Positions 46,988 to 58,218 of a DNA stretch of 64,000 nt are shown piece by piece. A model generated the notes under the pieces. The model had not been told where the DNA came from. It did no database searches and saw nothing but the letters and a program-made list of their open reading frames with translations. Location: assembly GCA_003864495.1 (NCBI GenBank), contig ML133500.1, forward strand, positions 210,710-274,709, in the 5' to 3' direction. Each line of letters starts with the position of its first letter. The stretch's first letter is position 1. The DNA comes from Nemopilema nomurai (lineage: Eukaryota > Cnidaria > Scyphozoa > Rhizostomeae > Rhizostomatidae). The position numbers and the translations under genes are program-made.

Positions 46988-49154
46988 TTCCGCAGACGAT
47001 TAAATGCAATTAGGCGAGCCAAGGCAACAGAAACAACTCCAAACGTACAACTTCACCGAGCAAGCTTTCAAGCCTGCCAACCACGTTGCCCACAATCCAG
47101 TGCGATGCGACCTTAAACACGGGGGTCTGGAAACTAGCTTTTACGAAAACAGAAACCGGACATATTTGATTTGATTCGAATTCTACTACATTTCTGAAAA
47201 GCTAGTTAGTTATATAAATTATAAACAAATCAACTGAAGAACGTAACAAAAACAATAACATTATTCAAAAGACAAAACGAAGCAGAATTATTAAGGAGGA
47301 GCCTTCAAAGTAGGTTAACTAACGAAATGAAGGCCCCCCTTTTGTTTCAGCGATCTATATGTTCATCTATGTATAATTATGTCTCGTTGAATTAAATGAC
47401 TTTATAGACTAAATAAGAATTTTTGCAAAGCTCACTGACTTTCAAATAGTTTCTAGAAGATAATTTTTCAAATATTTTTTGAATGGGAATTTATAGGAGG
47501 TAGTTCTTATTTCTACAGATAGATTGTTCCACATCGAGTTGATTTCAAGCCGTACTGTAAAGTATTTGCCATTGTGAGGAAGAGATCACCACGTGTTGAC
47601 TGCCTTGTGCCGTAACAGTGAATAGATGTATTAGGGAAAAGAAGTTATGGAAATACATTGGAGTTGGCTTATTTATTGATTCATAAACAAAAGATAAACA
47701 GTGACATATGACAAACAGTGAAGAAATTTTGACTTTGGGGATGGTGGGGCAAAACCAAGAAGCTTTAAAAACAACGAAATGGAAAATTAATAGATAGTCC
47801 TGCCTATAACAAACGTTCCAATTACAGCTCAGTGCCACAAGATGAAGACGGATATGGGACAGTCAATTCTCTATTTTAGGAGGACGCTGTCCTTCAAGGT
47901 CTTAATGCCATAGTCATCTGACACAACAGGCATATGATGATAAGATTTTATTGAATTATTAGGGCAAATAAGTATTAAATCAAAAGGCAGAACCATTCTC
48001 GGCAAAATATACGCCCATTGAGCTTGCGAAGAACGTCTTCAAGTCTATTCCTTCTTTGCATTAACAGATGGCCCTCTTAATTTGTTCAATCAATTCTGCA
48101 TTTCTACTCTAAATTCTGCATACATACTAGATACATGCTGCTGTACTTTCAAATTACACGGAAAGGCAAAGCCCAAATTCTGTATTTTTAGATTGATTTT
48201 TTCGTCTGCAACTGCTTAAAATATGCAAATGGTGGAAAATGAAGGAGAGCTGGCAGAATGAACAATTTAGCTTCGGATCTATAACCTACTGGTAATTTCT
48301 TCAATAGGAAGTATCATGCAAGATTTCCATCCAATGAAGCCAAAAATGTGACCGAATTATCGTGCCAACATTACTTATGGTCTAAAGCACATGCTTCATA
48401 ACACTTACGCAGAGGGACTCCAAAAGTCGTCATGTTAAATAATCAAACTTTTCTACAATGGCTAAGTGCTGGCATGAGCGAGGTAATTTTGTCTTGCAAA
48501 ACTGTTTAACAACTGCGACATTTATGCGGGAAGAATGCATCTTTGAAAGAAGGTGATCACAAAGGCTGATGTAGATTTAGCAAAGTATCAAGTAGTATTA
48601 GAAGTATTGGAAGCAATGGTTCCGACAGAAGCATCGAAAGTCACGAAAACAATAAACTACTGTGTCTCTCCATAATCTCCTTCATCTGCGCATTAGCGGC
48701 ATAAAGGCGACTAAAAGGGGGCGCAATGCATAAGAGGGGTGTAAGCAAAGCCGAAGGTGTGCGAATAGGTTGAAAACTAGGGGAACAGGGGTCACCCACT
48801 AGAATATTTATGCAGACACTGTTCTTATTTTGGTTTCAAATACTACATAAAACATAAATCATGTCGCTAATGGTTAGTGTCCGCCATCTTTCAATCCAAG
48901 AAGGATTAGGCGCCTACCCTTCTTAGCCTCCCTCCCAGCGCTCTTCGCAGAGCGAAAATTGACACCGAATGGAGGCTGATAGCAAGTGTTCTTTATTTGA
49001 CTTTTATAATCGTCTAGCTATCGTATTACAATGAGACGAGGTCGTGTATTCTCGAAAGGACCACAATGTTTACTAATATTCAAGTAATGTTCAAAGCTGG
49101 AGATGAGTAATGCTAGCACTGACTTGTGAAAATTGGCGAGGTTTTTGTAAAGGC
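46988..49154. other. TRA2 upstream flank and gene-poor interval
   Basis: The left end should hold the TRA2 promoter and 5' UTR. Apart from the LINE remnant at 47457-47838 I see no supported gene. A short palindrome-like stretch (cgctcttcgcagagcg) occurs near 48940. Confidence 0.4.
47457..47838 (-). mobile_element. LINE-type reverse transcriptase C-terminal remnant, frameshifted
   Basis: Read on the minus strand, three frames in succession give pieces of the C-terminal tail typical of non-LTR retrotransposon ORF2. The first is FVYESINKPTPMYFHNFF, the second SIHCYGTRQSTRGDLFL followed by LQYGLKS, and the third MWNNLSVEIRTTSYKFPFKK. The order matches the usual pattern: a Y/F-x-NLF segment, H-x-Y-x-TR, then LWN-x-LP-x-x-IR. 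At least two frame changes and the absence of the catalytic RT core show it is a dead 5'-truncated copy. Confidence 0.72.
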
Positions 49155-49361
49155 TCATAATAGAATTCCACAGAAGCCAGTCTGCTGTTTTGACACCAAA
49201 CGCGATCGGGTGCTAGTTGTTTGTGTATAACTTCTGCGAGGGACGTTGGCAGATGGAGGAGGAGATACAACTTGCCTTGGATTCTTGTACAAATTCGAAG
49301 GACCTTCTTCTCCATCCCCAATGGTAAGTCTATCTGATAGCTCTGGTTCGTGAATAGGCAA
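49155..49361 (-). other. Candidate terminal coding exon, unrecognised
   Basis: The minus-strand frame reads an acidic then Ser/Pro/Arg-rich peptide (SDRLTIGDGEEGPSN, RQVVSPPPSANVPRR) ending at a TGA after FCGILL. The composition is more protein-like than that of nearby ORFs, but an overlapping frame is also open and no upstream exon was found. I would not call it a gene without transcript support. Confidence 0.2.
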
Positions 49362-50400
49362 TATATATATATATCGATTTGATTTAACAAAAAGTCATTA
49401 TGAAATTGGAGAAGACATTCAACTAGACTTGAAGTTTGTGCAAGTTGACAAGAAAATAATGATTGATGTGGCGTGAAGAATGAAGATGGTTAAGCATGGT
49501 TAAGCCCAGAGAACATTTTGCTAAGATGAAATATATTTTTCCTAATCCCCTATTAGAATAAAAAAATATTAGAGACTTTTTCATTTAATTGGATACCTAC
49601 CAGAAGCTTCAAATTTCCCGGTTACCGGTCGCTGTCTTTTGGAATTGAAAGCTCTGTGCATAGGCTCTAGAACATTTTGGCAAAAGTTTGCAGGAAAAAG
49701 AGCTGATAAGCCGAAGCATCTGAGATTTTTAAGTCTTGTGTCTCTTCTCTGTTATCTAGCGAAAATGCCTATTCAGGACAGGATTATTTTAAAAAGACCA
49801 ATATGCTTGTTTCTAACATGCTATTCCTCAACTGATTAATTTAGAATCGCCAACAAGAATAGCTGCCAGTGCACATTTTGAGTTTGCAACTGAATTGAAA
49901 AAGTTTGTTGCTTTGCATGCACAAGTTTCTCACATATTTTATCATACCATCCTTCAGTAAAATACACAAAAACTCCCCACGAAGCTTTGATTTAAACAAA
50001 TTCACCACGAGATCTGCCTGGAATGAAAATGGCTGTTCAAAGTTTGGGAAATGTTTGCAAAAGCCGAATCCAGTTCGTATCGGAGAATAGATGCAATCTT
50101 TTAATGCCTCAGTTTACCTTTCTTACCGTTTCTCATTATTCATTAAGTCCTCTAAAGGAGTGCAAATTAGGAGGTTGTGATTAACCTTAATGTATTCTCC
50201 TAACGAAAGTGTTCGTCTCCCAACTTCAAAATTGGGTTGAAACTGTGTCCTGCCAATAGTTCCTCTGGTATCGCACATACTTTAAGGGGTTTAAAATGTT
50301 TGCATCGTTGGCTTCTAGTCACCCAAGAGACATAAAACAGCGACTATTTATCGTTATCTGCGCTCTGGTCTCGGAAACTAATGCAATAGTTAAACTGACA

Positions 50401-50616
50401 GTGAGTGAGTGAGTGAGTGAGTGTGTGAGTGAGTGATTGTGTGAGTGAGTGAGTGAGTGAGTGAGTGAGTGAGTGAGTGAGTGAATGAGTGAGTGAGTGA
50501 GTGAGGGAGTGAATGAGTGAGTGAGTGAGGGAGTGAGTGGATTGGTGATTAAGTGAATGCGTGATTGCGTGAGTAGGTGAGTAAATAGGAGGGTGAGTGA
50601 GTGAGTAAGTGAGTGG
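50401..50616 (+). repeat. (GTGA)n tetranucleotide microsatellite
   Basis: About 216 bases of GTGA/GAGT units, pure at the left and progressively interrupted at the right (GAGG, GATT, GTAA). The antisense frame reads SLTH repeats and is not a gene. Confidence 0.95.
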
Positions 50617-50875
50617 TAGGAGGGCTTTGATGCTTCAAGCTGAAACGAAGGGCAAACAGTTAGGTCGTATTGATTGCAAGTATTAGCTGAACACCGTTTT
50701 TTTCCATCGCCTTCTGTATCTGCGCCCAACTCTCCATTACCAATTACGGCTTTAAACTGCACGGTCTTTGAAAATCGTAAAACAGCCAAATGCTATCCCC
50801 GGCCCCCACCCATCAAAGAGATTGTGATTTTTAACAAACGCATGTCTTCAAGTTATCTAAAATCTGTAGAGTTTG

Positions 50876-51055
50876 TGAGAAGATTCGAGGCTCTTAGTGT
50901 TACCTATAACTTCGACTTCGAACTTCGAGATTGTGAGATTAACGTAAGATTCGAGGTTATGAGTGTTTCTTTTAACTTTGACTGAGATTGTCGTGTGATA
51001 ATAGTGAGATTCGAAGTTATGAATGTTCCCTATACCTTTGAGTGAGATTGTTGTA
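50876..51055 (+). repeat. Three-copy degenerate minisatellite, about 60-67-bp unit
   Basis: The core agattcgaggttatgagtgt followed by a pyrimidine stretch and an actttgactgagattgt-like end recurs three times, near 50881, 50948 and 51008, with clear divergence between copies. Confidence 0.75.
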
Positions 51056-54000
51056 TCTTTCTTTCTGACCCAGCATAGGAAGTTGTGAAAAGTCGAACTT
51101 TGTTTGAAATTCAAATTTAAAAGAAATCTCCATATTAAGTGGGATTATATGTGGATGAAAGCAAACACCAGATTTCTTGTAGCCCCCTACACAGAAAATT
51201 GATCACAGAAACCACACCATTGCAAGCGCCGACGGTCTAAGGAGGTCATGACAACATGTGCTGGAAGTTTTGTTTTTGACACTGTATTATCTAGAGTGGG
51301 CGTCGAGATGGGTTGCTAAGAAACTTATCATACGCGTTAACTGGAGACAAATGGGCTCCGGAATTCACAAAAAGTACTGTAGTTTAGCCACCAAGTAAAA
51401 AAAACCCAAACGTATGTATACTTAGCTTATAACACGACGACGGCCCTGAACTGCGCCAAAGTTTATGGCAAAATTTGAATGTCATTATTTTTATGTATAC
51501 GTATTGATATTCATAAGCTTATAATCATTCTCAACAAACATGGCAGGAAGCCCCGCCTCAGGCCTGCAAGTTACCGGGATGGAAAAACATTGAAGAACTG
51601 AAAAGAAAGCAACAAATATTGAAGAAAAGAAGGATCCAGTCGATTTTAGCTTTGGCCCACTTTTATCGTGACTGGACTTATTGCGAGTTCCCTAACACCT
51701 CCCCCGGGGGACACACCCTTTAAAAACGCCATGGCTAGCTTCATGTTTATAGTCATCAGGTTGCAATAGTACTTGAGAAAATTGAGACGAACTGCTAAAG
51801 TCACTTAAAATGCCGTCAGCGAAAAATGATATGACAGTTATGTCACCTTACACCTTTAGCAACACGCCATTTGTCTTGAAAGGACCTCGCAGGCTAATTG
51901 CTACACGAGTCTCTAGTTATTCAGTTAGAATGAAGAGGTGACTTAGACCAAACCATAGAAATGTTTGTGATTCTACTTGCAGCTGTTAAAAGCGAAAGCT
52001 CACACCTTTTGAATAGGATTGAGCCTAAAATCAAACCTTAAACAATGCATTCTATTAGCGTATTTGTGTCCATAGTCGGCTGGTTCCCAATTTCGAGCGT
52101 CTTTCTGACTGTCAAGATTGACTTCAATACAGGCAAGTATTTGAAGCGACCGAAGTGCCTTGGTGTAGCAGAGAAAAGCTGTTTGATTAAAATATTAAAT
52201 ATGCATCTCACCTGCAACATTTGGCATAACTGTTTAGAAACATCAGAGAAAATGAAGCAGCAAAGTTGGAAAGTTAAGGTTTAGCAGTTTCCAATTTTCA
52301 GTAATTAGTATCAACAATATTCACACAGCAAAATACAGGCCAGCTGTTATAGATCGAAATCTACTTCAAAAGTGATTAACCTGCTATTTTCATTTCAATC
52401 AATTTTGGTGTTTATCTTCCTAAAAAATGAGTATACGAAGAGAGTTGTCATCGGGCTACCATTGCTTCCAATGATAATGTTGTGCACTTCCTATTTGTGA
52501 CGCTTTGATTGACGTCTGATTTACTACAGTCTAAACGTGAATTTGTTCTATAGACGTGGGAACCGAGGACTGAGAAGAACTCCAACATTTATTTCTTTCC
52601 TTTAGCTTCGCAAGTGTGCTTTCGGATAGGAGAAGCCACTTTGCCTTCGATTTGCCATCTACACTGTCCCCTCTACATGTAGAACCTCTGAATCTCTTCA
52701 GTGGTTGTATCCTCCCAAAGCTATAATGCCACTGACATTCTGGGCAAAAAGCTGTTTTAAAATGCGCCATTTCCATTACCAACTTTAACGCGTTCAAAAA
52801 AAATTTGAACAGAACTTATATTCTAGGGTTTTTTCGAGGGCTAAACATCGCTGACCCAGAAACATCACACTGCAAAGCAAGGTCAAAGCAAGGCTCTATG
52901 TTTAAAGTATTTAGTAAAAAAGAATGGAGCCCTTACGTGTTAGCTATCAGTTTGTTCAGTGAAACAATATTGACACAAGGTTTACCATTCGTCTAATTGG
53001 GTTTTGACATAAATATTTAAAGACGAAGAGACCAAAGCAAAAGTTGTTTTATCAGCATAGATATGAAAATGAACAAGGTCGCTACATTTTTTGCAAAGAG
53101 AACTTAACTTTCTACCAATGCTGAGAATTGTGGCTCACTTGGGAAAAAGATGATTTGTTGTAGCCAGTTGAGCCAAGTATTTCATTGCCGTGAAAAAAAA
53201 CTACAACTTAACTTGCTAGGACACCATGAAATTAATATTTCATAGTCTGCAATACAATACGGCTTGAAAACTTATAAAAAATTTAAAGTTTTTCGACAAT
53301 CGAGTATTTAAAAGCAGGCTGTCTACTTGATAGGATCTTTAATAGATGTTTCTTAGCGATATCTAGATAAAACCTTACTCAGGTTCGAAGTATTTACTAA
53401 CCACAAACCCACTTCATTTGAAGTTGGGCTTGAAGAATGAAACTCCGCACTGAATCCTGCCTGTCAATGCAATCCAAGTCTGTGTGTTAGCTCCCGGGTT
53501 CATTTGTCCTTCTTCGTTTCAGTTAAAATTCGGTGAATCCGGACTGCAAAACAACAGTCGACGTGCAAAGGTAATTATCCACTATTTCGACTATATCATA
53601 CATCATTCGCATTAGTAGATTTAAGATGACTGATTGTTATTGGCAATTTGAATTGTTGCTTTTCATAGCTTTTCCTCCTTTATTTATTCATTCAACACGT
53701 AAGTTAAGGAGATCAACAAAAAGCTGGACTAGCGAGATCAACGAGGCAAATTCCTTGTTACTATTTTGAACTGCATAATATTGAGCGATAGTTTAATTTT
53801 GAGCGAAAATATGCAATGATTTTGCTTGCTCACAGGATGATGTCTAACATTCCTTATACTATTGTACTTGTGGTAGACATGTGTGTAGTGGGTACGATTG
53901 GGTAGGTATGATCGGGGCTAAATAATACAACAATTCAAATGCATGTTTCGGAATTAAGAACTTCATGTCTCGTGGTTGCACTTGCCCTTAAAAGAGGTCA

Positions 54001-55155
54001 GTAAGAATCAAGATCTTATATAATATTTTTGCGGCTTCGCGCCCTGGGCCCTTTTTTACACGTGGCCTCGGGATCTGGGTGTGATTTTTCTACGAATTGC
54101 GTCTTCAGCAAAAGTTGCCTCTTTCGTTGTAATTTCGCGACGGTTTAGGGCTTCCATGATGCGGTTGCGGCTTCTGGCTGCAATCATTTAAGCCCTTTTT
54201 CTCAATAGCACAAGCCTCTGGACGTTTTTCAACCGGCCGCGCATTGTTTCGTTACGGATTGCGGCTTTGGCTGATTTTAGCACCGTTTGGCAGCTTTTGG
54301 ACCCCTTAGAATAGGCCCCCAATTCAAGACAGGTTCCGCGCTGCAAGGATTCTAAATTCCAGTTCAATCTTCGTTGGAGCAATTACGCGATAATGGAACT
54401 TTTAGAAAACAGAATAGTTCTGAAAATCACAGAATAGGGCAGCCTTCAAGCCGAGTGCTTAAGTACGCCGAGTTGGTTAATGACAAAGCACATGGAACAA
54501 AATACTCACGTCCTGTTGGGAGTCCCGAGCACTGATCCAGAGTGCAGCAGCAGTGATCCAGAGTGCTTTGCTTACCAGCTTCCGGTGAGCAGTTCATTAG
54601 TCTCGCAGCAACAACCCCTCAGCTGGCCCTGCGTAGCATCAAGTTTCTTAGAATATTCAATGGACAGTTAGACTTCTACTAGTTGATATTGAATAGCGGA
54701 AAATTTTATATTGGCCTCTCAAATTCTTTTACATAAAACAATAAATCTGTAATCAAGGAAGCAATCAGACATTGATATAACCATAGCTGTCGAGGTTTAT
54801 GGCTACTACATGAAATTGAAAAATCCGGCACGTACCCCCTGGGAAATCCAGTGCGTGGAAATCCAATTTTGTTCACTTGTTTAGCGTAAGTTAAAGCGGA
54901 TAAAGTTGAACTGTAGCTAATAATGTATATCAAAATGTGGTAAGTGACCATAGCAACAGGACATTAAGTGTCTGGAATCAATTACATACCAGACACCTTT
55001 TCTATGATTTCCTTTGGAGGTTTTCAAGGGACTTCCTTCATTCGCCACCGTAAAACTATCAATGTGACCTAGAGAGACTCGTTAATTAGATCCAATTATA
55101 CGTTTATAGAATTGCAGAAAATCCTTGATGAGGAAAACACAAGACGGCAAAGTTG

Positions 55156-55827
55156 ATGGAGAAGGTAAGAAGGAACAACTTTTTCCCACCTCTAGTTATA
55201 CCAGACGCGTACAAAAGAAGGAAAGTGAACTTGGACTTCTCGAAGGAAGGGGAAAAGGTGAAGACAGAGTTGGAGCAGAGGACGATATTCCATGACATGT
55301 TCCGCAAAACGATCTCCAATGAGCTGGATTGCGACAGAGGCACACGGCCGGAGCGTAATGCCGATGTCTTTGCTGATGAATTCTGCGTCGCCTGCGCCCA
55401 GAGGGTGTCCTTGCAAACACTGAAGAGGCCCACTGTGAAAAGAGGGGTTAGAGTGCCTGGCAAGCAGAAGGAGGGGCTTAAGGGGTGCATTTGCATTCTA
55501 TGCAAGCGACCATTGCCACTGTCGCCGCAAGGAGTCGGTAACCACCACATCATTGTAGACGGGAAGATTACAGTAGGAGACGCGAATGAGGGGCATCGAG
55601 CGAAGATAGGGAGAAAGGACTATATTAAGAGCTGTGCGATCGAAAGGGAGTTTCAAATAAGCTCTCTGCATTACGATTCACGATTGGAAGCACCAAATTA
55701 CAAAGTGGAAACAGAACAGTATCTCCCTCCAAAGGAAGTTATGAAAAGATCGGAACGAAAATGTCAAATGTGGCTGTTAAAGAATGAGGAGCATTTAAAA
55801 ATGGTGGCAGCCCGGCATAGACCGTGA
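55156..55827 (+). CDS. Unrecognised intronless ORF, 223-aa basic cysteine-containing protein
   Basis: ATG at 55156, TGA at 55825-55827. The protein is rich in Lys/Arg/Glu and has clustered cysteines: CVAC near residue 77, then GCICILC about 40 residues later. The spacing is compatible with a zinc-binding fold but matches no family I can name. Other stretches: IPDAYKRRKVNLDFS near the N-terminus, NHHIIVDGKITVGDAN in the middle, WLLKNEEHLKMVAARHRP at the C-terminus. No signal peptide or membrane segment. Composition and CpG content differ from the AT-rich surroundings, which favours a real or recently functional gene. A possible acceptor (attgcag) lies about 40 bases upstream, so more coding sequence could be spliced on. 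It may be a cellular gene or one captured from a mobile or viral element; the sequence alone does not decide. Confidence 0.6.
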   Translation: MEKVRRNNFFPPLVIPDAYKRRKVNLDFSKEGEKVKTELEQRTIFHDMFRKTISNELDCDRGTRPERNADVFADEFCVACAQRVSLQTLKRPTVKRGVRVPGKQKEGLKGCICILCKRPLPLSPQGVGNHHIIVDGKITVGDANEGHRAKIGRKDYIKSCAIEREFQISSLHYDSRLEAPNYKVETEQYLPPKEVMKRSERKCQMWLLKNEEHLKMVAARHRP

Positions 55828-58218
55828 CGTATCGCTTAAATTTCTCGGTTCTTGCAGAATGGGTTCGTAAGATAACTGGAATTTACTCGTGTAAGCCAGG
55901 GGGTAGGAAACCATTATAAACGCAGGAGACGTGGAAACCACATGGGCTGGAACTCTCGACTGAGTCTCAATGGACCTCACATTTTTCCCTGAACACTATC
56001 AACTAACCTGAAAATTCATTGGGTGAAGAAAGATTCTTTACTTCGCCCACTTTCAGAAGCTTGGAATTATGCAATCGACTGGCACCATTACAAGAATCTA
56101 GAACGGAAAATTGCTGAATGAGGTAGCATCATCATTCTTTCAGCTTTGCGGATTTTAACAAAACCAATAAGATACTATTAATATTGTAGACGAAAACGTG
56201 AGGCTTTCGTTTTATACGCAGCTCACGGCTTAATTCTTTAGGAAAGGTATGGTTGTAACTTATAAGTCATACTTTAAAGTCGAGAAAAAGTATCAGTTGA
56301 TTGTATAAATATAAAGCAGGCGTTCTTTGCAGTTCTCAATAAGAACTCACTTGACAACTTGAGATAATTTGTTCGCCTTAGTAGTTGTTTAATTCATCAC
56401 AGGCTGTATTTTATCAGGAAAGATCTTAGGGGCTTTTACTCTAAGTGGCCATGGCCTGCTTGAAAGAACATTGTTACTGCTGCTAAGCTGCTCAATTTCC
56501 TCTTTCATATGCGATGGCGGAATAACATGAAGGTATAATAAGTCTCTTATGATGAAATTTCACATGGAATATTTGACAGGTTTTTATAGAGTATTTATGT
56601 AATTGTTATTCTTTCGCATAGCTAGAGTAGGTGTAACTAATATAAATCTGCTTATGTTGACTACCTGTATAAAGCATGCATTGAATTATACAATTATAAA
56701 CATAACATATGCGTTGATTTATCTGAGACAAGAATGAAAAAAGATACTTTGTAGACTAACAAGCAAGTCTACTACCTCGTAGTTTGAATTAATTTTAGTT
56801 TTTCAAAATACTATCCATGTATTTTGAAGACACCAGTCGTTGATTCAGCAGAAACAAAACATTAAAGGGGTTAACCCAGAGATTACTATTGATACGAATT
56901 GAAAACAATAGAAGAAATAGAGAACAATCTCTCTCCTTCAAAATTATCATTTTGCCTACAACTTATTATTAGGGTCGGAGTCGATTCGCAGCAATGCATT
57001 ACATGGCTGCGCCTTTGTAAACCCGAGAATCTATCCTCAGCAATTTGATCCGAATTCTATACCAGAGGTGAAAGATCAATAGTTAACTTTTTCGGGAGAC
57101 AATACAAGTAGGCAATTCTTGGCAGCAGAATTGGCATGCATATGCTTCAGCCGTTCTCCCATAGATAATCAGATCCGAATAAAAAATAATGAAAGAGCGA
57201 TAGACAAGGCTAATGTCATTAAAATGCTCAATCGTCAAGAGCCTTAACTCAAACATAAAACAGCCCTATTGTCCTCATTAGAAAAGAAGAAGAAGCAGAG
57301 AAAGGCATCGGAGTAAGATTAATCAGTAAACATATATACAAAATTATATCAATGCAATGTTTCAGAATTTGAAAAGTATTTAAACTGTGCCAAGGAGGAT
57401 AGTCTAATTCGCATCAAAATCTCATTTGGCCAAGTATCTAGTTTGTAAACCTTGCACACAATTTATAGTCACAGGAGATTGACATTTTATTACAAAAGCA
57501 TCCTAATTGCATCTATTAAATATCGTGACTTTATGAAAGATAATATTTAATTAATATTATTAGTATTAGGAATCGAAGTTACCTACAGAATGTTGCTATC
57601 AATGTTGCAACAATTCCTTAAATTATATCGAAGTTATATTCTTCGTTGAGAGCAAAAATTTCTTGCAAATATCGCAGCAAAGCCAGGTGAGGAACCCCAC
57701 AAGAAGAACAGATTCTTAAAACATAGTTGCGCTAAGCTAGCTATCAACGTTTACACCCAAAAACTGCATCATAATCAGAGCAGAATGGGCCTTTCAAAGA
57801 TCAAAGTATAAACAATTACCCTCCTTTTTTCTGCAAGAATCTGTTTCCTAGTAAAAATTCCATTTTGGCCAATAGGTACAGCTAAACATATGATAACAAT
57901 ACAAAACTACGAAACCATCTCCTGACTTTATTACAAATGACAAAGCATTCCATGAAAAGACACCTTCAATTAGGATTGAAAAGCAAATTACAATTGGGTA
58001 AATTGCAAGCTGCTTCAAGTTGGATAAAGACATTTCATCAAATTTTTATTGAGTTGTGTTTTGTCCTTTGCTTTATATTGGAGGGTCAATTACTTACGAT
58101 AGAGAATATTATTGCTCTACACCCAACAACAGGTACCAACGATACGAAAGTTGTCTGAATAAAAGTGGGCAAAGCATACTATCAGCATACACACGAACTA
58201 TGGTGAAGTGTTAGTCGC
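55828..58218. other. AT-rich gene-poor interval
   Basis: No ORF with coding character over about 2.4 kb. The right end should include the 3' UTR of the SGNH gene transcribed toward it. Confidence 0.5.
58045..58050 (-). terminator. Putative poly(A) signal of the SGNH gene
   Basis: TTTATT on the + strand reads AATAAA on the minus strand, about 170 bases beyond the stop codon, a normal 3' UTR length. Confidence 0.45.

Larger units (their letters stand above)
49362..55155. other. Gene-poor interval with simple repeats
   Basis: No conserved exon recognised. It contains the GTGA microsatellite (50401-50616) and a short degenerate minisatellite (50876-51055). Between 54030 and 54300 there are loose repeats around the string gcggctt. 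A minus-strand ORF at 52531-52797 (88 codons) has no recognisable domain. Confidence 0.4.

Noticed and set aside
50319..50789. 156-codon minus-strand ORF with SLTH repeats
   Set aside because: It is the translation of the GTGA microsatellite.
52531..52797. 88-codon minus-strand ORF with a CPEC motif
   Set aside because: Only one cysteine pair and no recognisable fold; probably chance or old debris.
55104..55553. 149-codon minus-strand ORF opposite the ORF at 55156
   Set aside because: It overlaps a more coding-like + strand frame and has no domain features.
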